The notes: a model not told the origin generated them from the sequence alone. DNA of 64,000 nucleotides from Cyanoderma ruficeps (GCA_008694505.1 VZDJ01000052.1:3365245-3429244), one strand, 5' to 3'. Shown: positions 11,216 to 23,500, counted from the stretch's first letter. Numbers and translations: made by a program.

Positions 11216-14200
11216 TAGCTGCAGTGCAAGCCATTAGCTCAGTCCTCTGAGCATGCATCTAGCTTGGGGAATGGGAAAGCTGGAGTTTAACTTAGTAATA
11301 CAAAACTTTCTATGGAGAATCCCCAGAAACAAGCCTTAAATTTTAACAGCTCTAACCTGATCAACCTCTGCAAAGAGACGGGCAGATTTTACTGCCACCA
11401 GTTTGGGACGAGTGAATTATTCACACGCAGCAGAGCGTGTCGTAATAAAAGGTTTATAGGGGCTATCGCCAGGATCATTCCTGTGGCATTTATTCATTCC
11501 AGTTTCTGTTTGCTGGCATTTCTTTTGTCCTCCCCTTTGTCACCAGGATTCTCTCCACTCTTCCCTTTGTGGGGTACCTTAACTTCTAAAATAACAACAA
11601 CATTTCTGCTAAGAGAGCGGTTTAGTGACATGGCACATTTTTGTTTACACTGCTATTTTGCATTTTTGTGCACTTCTGCAGGGATAGCTGACACATGTGG
11701 TTTTCCCCCATCAGAGGTGACTGTGTATGTCTACTTCCACTATTCCCTTGCCTACAGCTGCAGTATCTCTTTTATTTCTTTAGCTGCCTCCAGCAGGGAA
11801 CAATAAATCTAAAACACAGTCAAAAAAAAGACAGTCAGAAAAAGGAAAAAAAAAATCTCTAGTGCTATTTTTGGCATCTAAGTTCTTTGGCTTAACCTAT
11901 TTTTGGAAGAGCATCTTTGTTCAGCAAAATCAGAACTCCCAGCCCTGTGACACCAGGGCAGCGTGTCCCGCTGCAGGCAGAGCCCTTTGCTGGCAGCAAC
12001 CTCTAACGGCAGAGCAAAGCCAGGAGAGCCCAGAAGGAAAATGATGGGAGACAGGACTTCACTTCCACTCTCCATCACTTGGTGCCCCTGAGCAAGTCAC
12101 GCCGCCCCTCTCCGGCCAGGCTCAGGCCGGCACACGGCAGATGCACAAACAGGACGGGTGCACCCTGTGCCCTGAGCTCCACTGGGGGAAAACGAGGCTT
12201 GCTACCAGTCCTCACAGCCTCCAGCCCTTCCAGGACCCCAGTACTGGTGGTTCATGAAGTGTAAATATTAACTGGTATCTGCAGCTCATGTTTAAATAAA
12301 AGCTTTGCTCAGGAGATAAGGAAGGTTGCAAATGGGAAACGGCAGCCCCGAAGAACAAAACTCGACTCATGTATTTCTGCTTTGCTGGGTTGATTTCAGA
12401 AGATATTCAAGCTCTGTACCTAGAACAGTTATTACCTTTGTACTTCCACCAGATGCACCTTCCAAAAGTGGCAGCAGCCTCATATGGCCCAGAAAAGAAA
12501 GAAAAGCTGGAAAAGAGGCAAAATAGCTGACTTGGTGTGTTGTGGCTGGCTCTGTGTGACGCAATGGGAGCACACACTTCTCACATCACTGCACTCACAG
12601 GCAGCACTCAGAAATGGAGAGTCTTTGAACCCTCTGAGGCACAAGACTTGGTTTAAAGCTGGAATTTTATGCCAGGGCTCTCAACAGGCAGAGCTGAGCC
12701 ACGAGAGAACCAAACACTGCGGCTGGTCTTAGACCAGAGACTTGGCCACAGTCCTGCCCCCTGAGTTGTTTCTTTCCAGGAAAAAAACAAAACCAGCAAA
12801 ATTAAACATTTAATTGCAGAAAAAACACTTTGTTTTCTTTGTTACAGGGACAGACCTCCAAATGCAACACTGAGTCCTCCTGGGCTTGGTGACACACAAG
12901 CTGAAACTCCTGAACTAACAGCCAAGTCCCCAGTGAATCTCTGTGGCCTAATGGATTTAAGGCTTAATTAGAGTTACCTGAACATTAAACACCCCTAAAG
13001 TGCTCTGAAATTTGCTCTAAATGGAGGTGGGGGGAGTTACCTTTTGAACGGGCTCAGAACTAACTGAGGTTCTGTGCACAGTTGTTAATGGGTTTGAATC
13101 ATTCCACTTTTCAGCTTTTTCCCTGATAGAAAAGCAAATGCAGGTGTGCTGTGCCTCAGTCAGTGCTCTGGTACACCTCACCACCAATCACAGCTGAATT
13201 TTAATGGCGGGAAATTGTCTTAAATATATCAAGCTTTGTATCTAGAAAAAGGAAGATACCATAAAGCTTCTACTGAGCAAGACACAAACCTGTATCAGAC
13301 ACTGGAGAAGCTACAAGGGAAGAGGCCATCAAAACCAAGGCTCTATTGGTCATGCCATCCATTTTTTTAAGCAAATAGTTGTTTAAAACACATTTCTGGC
13401 TTCAAATTGCTATTGAGAGTAGCAAGACCCTATGTTTAAGAGATTAGAATTAATGGTAGAAATAAAGAGTAGACCTGGAAGATGGTGGAAAGTGCAAGCC
13501 CTACAGGTGTGATGGTATCAACCACCTGAAGTCTCCATCATCATTTTCCAGTTTCACCTGGCTGCAATCACATACCATCCCAGCCTGACAACAGAGGGTT
13601 TTGCTCAGCTTTCACCAAAGCCTGGGGAAACCTGGCCAAACCCTGCAGCAGGATCCAACAAACTCCCCTGACTTCAGCAAGAAGCAACGCAGAGACAGTC
13701 CCAAAAATGCCTCCAGGATGACCAAACAGCACCATTAGTCAGCAACGCTAATGCCAGGAGTAGGATATCCCGAGGAGGTATTTAAAAGAGAGGTTTTGTT
13801 TGAGATTTATGATTCTGAACCTCTTCAGCTGTTGTACCCACACACACCTGTTGGCAGTTTCGGCACATGCCACACGGCAGACCTGTGTTTGCAGCTTTGC
13901 AAAGTAAACCGGTAAAACCAGAGCCAGTTTATGTACTTGAACAAGTAGATGCCAAACACTTCAGATTCCTAACTGGAGCAGCTTCAAAGCAGGAAAATGA
14001 TTTAGGTGTCAAATGTGAGGGTGATCAGAGAGGAGAAGCAGAGATGCAGGCGCTCTTCTGCTCCGTCTTTGCAGTTCTTTTTCCATACATCCCTGAAACA
14101 GCTGACACCTGTACCCCGGACAGATCTGTGCCAGCATCACCTCCTGGGCTTCCACCACACCAGCTGGAGCTCTCCTTGAACTCGGCTTTAAACCCAGACT

Positions 14201-15273
14201 GCCTGTCCCTGCTGATGTCAATGAGAACAATTTGTCTCCCCTTTTTCAGTAGCAAATCTGGGGTCAGAAGTGAGACCGGTGAAATAAAGCAAAACTCAGA
14301 CCCGTGATTAACTACCAGGAGAAGTTTGTTCTCAGCTGACTGACAGCAGGAGCTGACACTGGAGAGCAAATTACTTACACAGCACTGTACTTCCCAAATA
14401 TTAGTTTTCAAAATAAGAGTTGCCAAAATCCGTAACAATGGCAAATAATCAGGAAGTAAAACATTTTGCAGGAACTTTGCTTGTTACACACTTACATCTT
14501 AGAATCGGCCATTGGGATGCTGAGAACTCACTGAAAAGTCACACACTGACTATTCATGACGGATGAAGATGTCCAGGAGAAAAAACCAAACCCAAACAGA
14601 AAAGCCACTGGGAAGCAAACAGAGGTGCCAAAGTAATAAAGGAATCAAAGGAGCAATGGGATTTACGAGCTCTGGCTCCACAGGGGGTTGCCAAGGGAAT
14701 TTGCTGATGACTTGTAACAGGGCTCTCCACAACAGGCCTGCCAGGGTCTCTCTGTGGCATTGCTTCCCGATGTGGAATGACTCCTGAGCTGCCCAGTTAA
14801 GCATGGTTCAGCAGTCACTCCAGCTGAGGACACGCACACGCCGTCACTGGTAAGCTCTCGCTTCCTCAGAGTGAGGCTAAAACACCACAGAGGCAGGTAA
14901 CAGCAACCAGAGTTCCTGCACAACGGGGAGGTGGGATTATGGTAGACTGGTCTCAAATCAGCTGATGAAAATTAATCTCAGCTAGAAATCATGGTCTCAC
15001 TGGGATCCAAAGCATTTGGAAAGATGTTTGAAGCAGGAGAAAGGAAAAAGTTTAGCTTCACCACTCTCAATATGAGAGTGAGTCTTTCCCTTGATTAAAA
15101 ATGCTTTTACTCCATTTATCTCCAATTAATACATTTGATAGCATAAATACACAATTCCACACTGCACAAAGACCTTTCACAAACCTAAAACGACCTACAG
15201 CCAAAAAAAAAGTGACTAAGCCACAGAAATAGACAATAAGGTGAACCACAACGAGTAACTCGCGAAGCTTTAC
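11216..15273. other. noncoding stretch with scattered motifs
   Basis: No recognisable gene. The part at 11365-11545 looks like a conserved element and is listed separately. At 13184-13188 a CCAAT box is followed about 20 bp later by an exact E2F-type word GGCGGGAAA at 13207-13215, without a CpG island. An open frame at 13867-14307 (plus, 146 codons) matches no family I know and is within the length expected by chance. Confidence 0.5.
11365..11545. promoter_or_regulatory. candidate conserved noncoding element
   Basis: The block keeps several CpGs in otherwise AT-leaning sequence and contains Hox/Cdx-like words such as GTCGTAATAAAAGG and TTTATAGG close together. It lies inside a 164-codon plus-strand open frame (11312-11806) whose product resembles no family, so the constraint, if real, is more likely regulatory than coding. 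This needs a multi-bird alignment. Confidence 0.25.
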
Positions 15274-15336
15274 CTGGCACAGCAGCTGCTCCGAAACCAG
15301 TGCCCTGCCCCACGCAGCCAGGTCCCTCATTCCCAC
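15274..15336 (-). other. candidate 63-bp exon, minus strand
   Basis: Read on the minus strand, a strong acceptor (pyrimidine-rich tract ending in TTTTCAG) precedes a 63-bp open segment that ends CCAG followed by the donor GTAAAG. The segment is exactly 21 codons with no stop and would encode VGMRDLAAWGRALVSEQLLC plus a final Q. It contains an ATG with G at -3, so it could also carry a start codon. It lies about 1.5 kb downstream, in minus-strand sense, of a candidate first exon in the CpG island at 16.5-17.2 kb. The peptide is not one I recognise. It may be a coding exon, a 5' UTR exon or a noncoding RNA exon. Confidence 0.35.
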
Positions 15337-15414
15337 CTGAAAACCAGGAGAAGAGCTGCTCACTATGGAGCAATCGACACATTTGTAACCCCCAAACAGC
15401 AGAAACAGCAACGT

Positions 15415-15777
15415 ATGGCCAGGAAAAAAAATGAGCAACACAAAGGGCCATTTTGTGAACCTCGAACTGAAACAGAGGAGCTCCCACAGCTTCTCAGGGC
15501 TGCTGCTGGGGGAGAAGACGGCCAGGGAGCCCCAGGAGTGGCACTACTTCCACTCACCACCTCCAAAGCATCCTCCTCATCAGAGAGCCGGAGCCATCCC
15601 CCAACACCTCCGCATGACAAGAGGTCTGTCCCCGAGAGCAGCAGCGATGTTCACAGCCACCAACAGCGGCTGTCACAGCGGGCAGGGGAGCACGGCTCCT
15701 TGCTGCAGCCCCGAGCAGCGGCACGGGAAGTTTCACGGTACAATAAAGGCAATAAATTTAGAGCAATGATTCCTTAA
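15415..15777 (+). CDS. unrecognised 120-codon open frame (doubtful)
   Basis: The frame starts ATG GCC and would encode a hydrophilic, serine- and charge-rich, apparently disordered protein. It begins MARKKNEQ, has a central SSSSES cluster followed by PPTPP, and ends in a basic tail. No domain is recognised. Two AATAAA words lie inside the last codons (about 15742-15757), which is unusual for a coding end and could instead be polyadenylation signals. The -3 base of the start is C, a weak context. The antisense strand is also open over most of the region, so the openness may only reflect locally high GC next to the CpG island. Most likely not a gene. Confidence 0.15.
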   Translation: MARKKNEQHKGPFCEPRTETEELPQLLRAAAGGEDGQGAPGVALLPLTTSKASSSSESRSHPPTPPHDKRSVPESSSDVHSHQQRLSQRAGEHGSLLQPRAAAREVSRYNKGNKFRAMIP

Positions 15778-16509
15778 GTGCTGTCTGGGGGGACCACCGA
15801 GACCTATCTCAACACAGGTACCAACTCGTTTCCTTCATTTTGCAAATGCTAAAGCATATAAAAAATTCTAAAATGAAAGGGAAAGGCTACTAGCAGAGGA
15901 GTGTCACTGCTGGCCCCTCTCAAGTTGGTGGGAATTTTATCCTTACTGGCAGTGACAGCCCATTAGACCTAACACTGAATATTTTGGGGGGGGAAAAATT
16001 CCATTGTTTCTTTATGTTAACAGAGGGCTGGTACGTAACAAAGAGGAAGAAAGGCAGCCTGCGTGCTGCTGGCGGGTTGGTAAAAATTTCTCAAGGTCTG
16101 ATCGATACCATGAAAAAAACACCTCTCCTGGCCTGAGGCTGGAGCGTTATTCAAGCACGGCAGCCACTATGCAGCTCATTTTCTTTAGCTACGATGATCC
16201 GAGGCTCCTGAACACTGAAAGAAGACCGGAGTCTATTGCAGGCATATCTAACCCTTTATATGAAAAAAAAAATAAAAAAAGGACCAGAGGTATAGAGGCG
16301 CATGTAGGAGCATTTCTAGGAGCGGTTGTACGGCTCTGTGGGCACCTGCTTCCTGGGAGAAACCCAAAAGAACATCATATTCACGGAAAGTTGGGAGCAA
16401 CTTCGGGGGGGGGGGGNNNNNNNNNNNNAAAAAAGCAAAACGGCTTTAAAAAAAAAAAGGAAAAAAAAAAGAGAAAAGCCATTGCATTGTTGTAGGAAAC
16501 CCCGGCATG
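15778..16509. other. noncoding flank of CpG island with assembly gap
   Basis: Mostly A-rich and G-rich low-complexity DNA. It contains a run of 12 G (16405-16416), 12 N (16417-16428) and long A runs up to about 16470. No gene is recognised; the open frame that spans the Ns is meaningless. Confidence 0.7.
16417..16428. other. assembly gap (12 N)
   Basis: Twelve undetermined bases sit between a run of 12 G and a run of 6 A. The homopolymers on each side suggest a sequencing dropout, so the true gap length is unknown. Confidence 0.99.
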
Positions 16510-16793
16510 CTATCAAAAGCAAAATCACCTACGGCGACCCTTAGGAGAGGCAACGGGGAGCCCCCGGCTGCCCTGCGCCAGCCTCCCCTGGCAGCGCCCG
16601 CGGTTCCCCCCGCTTCGCACAGGTGCGGACAGGGATGCCCGGGCCGTGCCTTTGTCTGCGGGCGCCGGCCGCCGCCAGGACGCGCACACAGCCGAGCCGG
16701 CCGGGCTCCGGGCAGCGCCGCGGCCCCGCAAGGTCGAGAGTCCGCCCGGGCAGGGGCAGCCGCCGCCCGCGCCCCCGGCCCCGCCGCCCCTAC

Positions 16794-16950
16794 CTCGGCC
16801 GCCGCCGTCACGCCGCCCCCAGCGCCATGTTCCCGCTACATCCGGGCCGCGGCTCCGCTCGCTCCGCTCCGCTCGGCTCCGCACGGCGCGGCCGCAGGTG
16901 CCGCCGCCCGCCCCCGAGCCGTGCTGAGCTGAGCCGAGCCGAGCCGAGCT
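16794..16950 (-). other. candidate noncoding first exon, minus strand
   Basis: The 3' boundary at 16794 is a reasonable splice donor (GAG, then GTAGGG). The 5' boundary is only a guess within the CpG island. If transcribed leftwards, the exon would be 5' UTR, because its two ATGs are followed at once or after six codons by stops. It could then join the 63-bp exon at 15274-15336. No transcript evidence is visible in the sequence itself. Confidence 0.3.
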
Positions 16951-16961
16951 GAGCCGAGCCG
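16922..16961. repeat. short pentanucleotide repeat (GCYGA)n
   Basis: About eight units of GCTGA or GCCGA run through the CpG island, in the place where transcription starts might lie. It is an impure simple repeat. Confidence 0.85.
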
Positions 16962-17129
16962 GGGCGGGCGCAGCGCCGCCCCCGCGCCGGGCCCGCAGCC
17001 CCGCCCCGCCCGCGCCTGGCGCCCGGAGCGGCGGGGCCGGGCTGTGCCGGCGAGCGGCAGCTGCGCACCTGCCCTGACATCTGTCCTGCGGCTTTGTCTG
17101 TCCGACCGCCCGGCCTTCGCACCGCGCCG

Positions 17130-17550
17130 GGCGCCCACCCGTGCCCGCACCAGCCGAGGCACCTGCGCGCCCACGCAGCCGTGCCTGCACCAGCCAATGC
17201 ACCCGTGCGTGCACCAACTTGTGCGCCCACCCATGCATGCATGCGCCCATACATCACTCGCCTACTCCCGCATCAGCCCATGCACCTGCGCACCCCCACG
17301 CCCACTCCTGCACCAGCCAAGGCACCTGCGCACCCACCCACCCGTGCACCAATTGATGCACCCATGGATGCACCCACCCGTGCACTCATCCACCCATATA
17401 TCAAGCCACCCACACCCAATTCATGCAGCTCTCCACCAGTGCATTCACCTGCCCATGTACCAATCCACTCTCCCGTCCACACCCATCCGTCTACCCCCCA
17501 ACTCTGCAATCATCCACCCATAGGCCCCTACATCCACCCACCCACTTGCT
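17130..17550. repeat. degenerate GC-rich minisatellite
   Basis: Related words recur throughout: 'tgcaccagccaatgcaccc', 'cacctgcgcacccac', 'ccatgcatgcatgcgccc' and 'caccaattgatgcaccc'. They form an imperfect array with units of very roughly 30-60 bp and (CCCA)n-like sub-repeats, decaying to the right. Because the array is C-rich and poor in stops, long Pro/His/Ala-rich frames are open in several phases on both strands; these are not genes. It abuts the CpG island directly. Confidence 0.8.
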
Positions 17551-20500
17551 TTGGCACTTGGACCTCAGTTACTGCTTTTTTTTTTTCTATAAAAAACAAC
17601 TGTGCCAACATGTTTTGTTACCTGTAAGCTCTCCCCAGACAATGGCCAGGTGCTAAGGAACAAATCTGGTTAAGGCAAGTGATGGAAGGAAGCAATCAGA
17701 GGACAACAACAGACGACCCCCATCTATCTCATCTAATTTTGGTATATTACTGCTGGCAATTTGTGGCTGCCTCTGAAAGCTGCTCTAAGCCTACATTTTT
17801 ATGAAATGTTCCATAAGAAAGATTAAGATTGCCTTTAATAAAGGTATGTATCTGTCCTTACACATGCTGAATCTGTAGGGAGATGATGGTGTGTGCCCAT
17901 GGATGACCATAAACCATCCCTGGACAGCAAAGTGCTTTTCAGAGGCACCTGCAGCAGAAGCTTCCCGGGAAGAAAAGACCCAAAGCCGACTTGATTGATA
18001 CAGCCCTGCATGGGAGAGGAGTGATTTTGAACTTAATGATGTTGAATTGCACATCATTTCTAGTTTCTTTGATGCCTGTTTGCATTAACATGCGCTCTGT
18101 AAGGCAGGCACAGAGAGGATTCGACAGGAACAGCTTGAAGATAAAGGTGCATTGGAGCTGTGTGGGGTAGATGTGTGGGCCAGGCACAGGGAGGTGCAGA
18201 GGCAGAGGCTCTCATGGCACTAAAGCACCCGAGGTCTAAATAGGTTTTTGCACATATGAAAACCCCTACATTAATGACAACAACTACAAAAATCCATCAG
18301 AAATGTGCTCTTCCATTACCCGTAGTGTTTGCTTCTGCTGTTTTTATGTTCCCCTCCATCACTGCTCTACATAATGCTGTGAGATGAAAGGAGCTCCCTT
18401 GGTTCCTGACAGCACACGGTGTCAGTGTTTGTTGGGATGGCAAAGCTCCTGCTGCAGCCTCAGGATCAGCCCATGGCACGGCTGGGGCAGTGCCAGCACA
18501 ACAAAGGCCACTCTGCTTTCAGAGAGGGCCACTGGGCACACACAAACACAGCCCAAAATACAGCACAAAGTTATTCAAAAGCCCTGGGCCATATTTTTGA
18601 CCTCCTGGATGTGGAATTCAAAGACAGGCTGGCTGGGCTTACCCTGATGGGTGCCATTGTTGAAGTCACTCAGTTGCTTCTGGTTTCCATTTCTTTGCAG
18701 CGGGTTTTGCAGCCACAAGCATCATTTGGAATCAGCGGCTACTGAAGAACATTTCAGCTTCTGGTAAAAATCCCAAACAACCAAACCCCTCCCCAGAAAA
18801 CCCCAAGCCAGGCTAAAACTTTAGGAGAAAAACCCCAACAACTTTGTTTTAAACCTCACCACAAAGCTGAAGCCTTTCCCTGGTGCATCAGAGCAGAAAT
18901 GATGTGGGACAAGGCAGTGAGGGTTTCCCTGCTCTGAGTCAGCATGAGTGATGTGTGTCTGTAATGCAAGGTGTACATGTCACATCTTGGCATGGTACAT
19001 ACAGCTTCTGGCAGGGGAACAAAAAGAAATCAAACCTTTGCTGTTTTGTCTTTAGTCTCAAGTGTGATTTGGAGGAAACTGTCTCAGGGAATTGGCAAAA
19101 TGGGCTGATGGCTGCCAGACTACAGCACCAGGAGAGAGGCACTGCATCATTCCAGAAGTGATAATCCCTCCATATCCCAGGAGGTGCTGGGAGAACGGGT
19201 GGAGGGAGGTTCAGTAGGAGGAACTCACATTGAAGGGAGGCTGATGCATCCATCAGCATAGGAAAAATCCCATCCTGTGTATTCCCAGAGAGCCTTGGAC
19301 TCTCTGTCTTCATGGCTGAAGCAGACAAGAAACCAGGTCTCTAACTTGATTCGTTTCTCCATTAAAGTCAGCTGGATTACCTACAGGATTAATTTGACTA
19401 TCTAATCTGTTCAGTCTGAAAAAGAGATGTGTGTATGCACAGATCTACCCCAAAGCTTTTCAAAAAAGGTTCATTTTGTTTTTGCCCTCTTGTTACACAC
19501 AATGGTGTGAATCAGAAATATGGCTCCTCAAGTCATTGCCGATGCCCTGAGCTAGAGTTGATGCAAATGAAAGGCAGATAAAAATTCAAAATGTCCTTTT
19601 TTCCAGAAAAATCAGAGCATAGGATTTTTTTTTAAATTTATCACTATACATTTAAAATTTGATAATTTTAATTTAAAACCTGAACCAGTGGCACTAAACA
19701 TTATGGACAAAATTTCATTGTAATACTAAAAGAAAGAGCAGTTAACCCCTACAATTTTTAGATTAAGTCAAGCCACTGCATTGGCTGAGGTATTTGCTGA
19801 ACCAACTGGATCAGGGGATTCTTGAGACTCTAAGCCCATTTCCTACAGACCCATTTCTTTTCAGGATGCACAGAAGTATGTTGCTTCCTTCAGCTCACTC
19901 CAATTGGAGAAAACCACTGGGGATTGAAAACAAAGAGGGAACAGGAGATTGCACTTTCCCCCATACCATATGAGTCTTTATAAGGATTTGATGATAAAGA
20001 AACACTCTTGTCAAAGAGGTAATATTTCCTGTGTTCAAAATGTCCATTTCAAATGCAGAATCAGTTTTGATAACTGTGTTCTTCCCCTTGCCCCATCCGT
20101 CTATCATTTTTAAGATTAGCCTGTGATTTAAATGAGAGCACAGTAACTAATGTGTGTTACTTTTATCTGCAGTGCACCTTAGCACAAACATTAAAATAAG
20201 TCATGGAGTAGAGGCATCAGTCATCAGCTTGGCACATAAATGAAAATTGTTAAGTAACTTTAGACTTAATATGCAGATTCTTAAATAACTATGGTAATAG
20301 CATATCCTGATCACAAGTGAAAAAAGAGTACCAGGCTCTGGTGAGGAAGCATCAGTTGTTCCTTAGGAAAATAATTTAAAACTACAAAATGAAGAACAAG
20401 ATTAATTTAAATAATCAATTTTGTGTTTCCTGCTAGCTGATTTAAATCATGATGAAAATTGTTGATTAAAACCCCTTATTTAAATTTGTGCCCCTTAATG

Positions 20501-23500
20501 AGAGTGCAAGCCTATGAACATAAGCCCATAATAGTAATAAAAGACTCTGTAGAGAAAAAATAACTTTCCCAAGAATACATCCAGGGCTGGAAAAACATCA
20601 TCCATCCTTTGCAAAAAGAAATACATCTTACCCAGCCAAGCAATTCTTTGCCCCTAAGCTCTTAACCCTGTGAAAAGATCAGGGCAATAAGTCATAGGAT
20701 ATTCCCAGCCACGTTATGTAAGTACGACTGAACTGGTGATCCTTTTCGCTAACCATTGGAGAGGAAGATGAACTATTGCTGGAATAATTAAAAAGACAGG
20801 TTTGAATTCCCTAAATAATGCAGACGAACACCCTGTCCAGCTATTGGTCTTGGTGGCAGCAGCCTTTTAAGGTCTTGAGCTGTTGCACAGGGAGGATGGC
20901 TGAAGGATGCTGGGCAGAGTGGGCCTTTGCCAACCCAAGCACCATGTGCTCCTGTGCAGCCCCTGGCCTCTTTCCAAAATGCTGTTCAAGGCCCACTCCT
21001 CTGCTACCAGGACAATGACTCTCACAACTACACTTCAAATCTCCCCTAAACTTCAGATGCCTTTGCTTTCCTTGTCAGTCTAAATCCAAGCACAAAAGAA
21101 TTCATTATGAATTCATAGTGAACGTAGACAACTGCATTTCACTGAGGGCTGAACAAGTATCATCAGCCTGTACAGGTATTTTACATGTCCACCATCCACT
21201 GAAACAGGCTCTTCCCTGTGGTCCTACAATCCACATTGCTTTTTAGTTCTCTTCAAGTAATTTGGGAGTGCACTGGTGCAGCCCCATGGCCTGCCTCTCT
21301 ATTAGCAGGGGTGACAATCACCTCTATTTCTGTGCTGCTCAGTCCTCCCTCCTGCACTCCCTGCTCCTGGGCTTGAGTGGTGTCTCCCACAGAGATATCT
21401 GCCCTTTTGGGAAGCGTACCATGGGATGAAAGCCTAAAAGTATGACCTTCACTGTTACTGAGATCAGTCACCGGAAGACAGACAAAGAGAACAGATAAAT
21501 TTCATAAAGTGGGTTTTAAAGATATTGTTTATTTTTAAGCCATGATTTCTGGTATGGCTGGTATTGCTACTGCCAACATTTTTATTGTTGAATGATCAAA
21601 AGTCACACAAAGATCTATAAATAGGGATATTTACACAGACTTATTCTCACACACCTGTGATTCTTCCCCTTCAACTCATATTTCTGAGGGCAGCAATGGG
21701 CCCCAACCCTGAAAGGCAAAGCAGCCAAAGATGCTCTGCAGTTTGCATCTTCCCAGGACGCTGGTTGCAGGACATGGACACTCTGCTCCAACTCCAGAGA
21801 TAACTCTGGGGCCATGCAGGAGCTTCAGTCCTGTGATGTGCCCTGAGCATTGTCCTGTCCTGCCTGAAAGGATGGAAGTGTGGGGCTTTATCAGGCTCAA
21901 ATCGCTGTTCCCACCTGCCAGAGCCTGCAGGTCCCGGCATCAGGACACAGGGGCCCTGCTGTGTCCTATCAGTGGGTGCTGAGCACATACTGACTGGTTC
22001 AGGGACTTCCTGGCCCCTGCAATAAAGTCATAGGGATCCATGAACAAATATATTTGCTCCTTTTCTTCCCCCTAGTATTTTGCAAAAGCAATATTACAAT
22101 TTTATGTCACACTGCCCTGCAAATCTGCTTCCAAAAGGCTGCCTTCTTTCTTCAAAGATCATTTCCAGAACTAAGCAAGATCTCTCAAAGCCCTTGACTT
22201 TGCAGCTGGCAAAGTTTACAACATGTTTACAATACCCTGCATAATTTGGCTATGAGATAATGTATAGTATAGTCCTTCAGTGGTGCACAGAGGGAAAAGA
22301 ACGAGTGGAAAAAAATAAGGTAATGCAAAGCCAAGAAAAACAGATGGTAGCAAGCTCTCCAAGGGGCAAGAATGAATAAATAACTGCAGATTTTTTTTGT
22401 CTGAGGAAAAATATATTGTCAAATCAATAACACAGTTTTTAGGAAATGCAAACTAGATCAAACGTGCATTTTTTCAGTATTAAACAATGGCACTTCATCA
22501 GGACTGATGGTCTGCACTGCACGTGTTTGCCTACATGAAACAGAGAAAAGTAAAAATAGCATTGCTCCAAAATGTTCGTCGTTGACCTCAAGGTTACATT
22601 TCATACTTTCTGGGAAGTTCTGCTATAGGTAACAAGCCAAAAGTTCAGGTGGAAACCAGAGTGCCCCAGCACTTACTGTGCCCTTTAGCAGCATTGTATC
22701 TTTGATAATCTTAGTCAGGGCTGCAGTTCTTAGAGAGAAGAACCTCTTGAAAATTTTGGGAACTTTCCTGTGCCTGCTGTTAGGACCACAGGAAACTATA
22801 CTTATTTAAGACATCTGTGCACGCTTCCAGAATGATTAACTGATACCTTTCATTCTTTTTGACCACATCAGGTTAAGCCAAAGGGAAAAAAAGAGAGACT
22901 TAAAAATGACCAAGTATACAAATACTCTAATTCTCCTCCAGGAAAAGATTTTTTCGCTTCTCTTAAGTCACCCAGAGGAAGCAAAGCAACATATGGGATG
23001 CAGGAAAGTTGCTCTCTGCAAATCTGTCAATCCGTTTTAGCCACGCCGTGCATCAATCCCCACTCTGCTCTGAGCGCGGCGTCCCCGCGCAGGCGCTGCC
23101 AACTGGCCCGGGCTCAGCTCTTCACCAGGAGACAAACCAGCTCCTGCCTGGCATCCATGGGCCCAAAGAGCTGCAAGGCACCAAATCTCTCATGCTCTCG
23201 CTCTAGACATGGGACAAGAATAATCCCTGCAGCATCTCCAGTGCTCGCTGGGCTACGGTGGTGTGGTGGGTCGGGGAGCAGAAGGAATCGCAGGCTGGAA
23301 GGAGCTCTGACAGTGGGAAATAACCTCTTGACACTGTGGCTGTGGAAGAGGCCTGTGTGCTCAAGCTTCCAGGCTGGGTCCTCTGGGCTATGCTGGGGAC
23401 TAGCCCAGACCAAACCCTGCAGTTGTGGGGCCATCTGGGTAGAGGCAGGCACAGTGCCAAAGCAGAGAATGAGCACCCACCAGAGCTGAGGTCCCAGCAC

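Larger units (their letters stand above)
16510..17170. promoter_or_regulatory. CpG island, probable TATA-less promoter
   Basis: The block is very rich in G, C and CpG, with GC boxes such as GGGGCGGG near 16960 and CCCCGCCCCGCCC near 17000-17010. There is no TATA box, which fits a housekeeping-type dispersed promoter. A CATCCGG word near 16840 resembles an ETS site. On the minus strand a plausible first exon ends at 16794 with GAG followed by GTAGGG. That exon would hold two tiny upstream frames: ATG directly followed by TAG, and a six-codon frame beginning ATGGCG. Transcription to the left, towards the candidate exon at 15.3 kb, is favoured; plus-strand or two-way activity is also possible. 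Confidence 0.75.

Noticed and set aside
11312..11806. 164-codon plus-strand frame
   Set aside because: Covers a regulatory-looking block; hydrophobic and Phe/Ser-rich translation with no family resemblance.
12075..12125. Third MIR-like fragment ('gagcaagtcac' region)
   Set aside because: Only about 11 bases match the consensus well, and the rest is GC-rich and unlike MIR.
16525..17257. Long minus-strand frames (up to 241 codons) through the CpG island and minisatellite
   Set aside because: Open only because stop codons are rare in very GC-rich DNA; frames are open in several phases on both strands and the products are Arg/Ala/Gly or Pro/His strings without domains.
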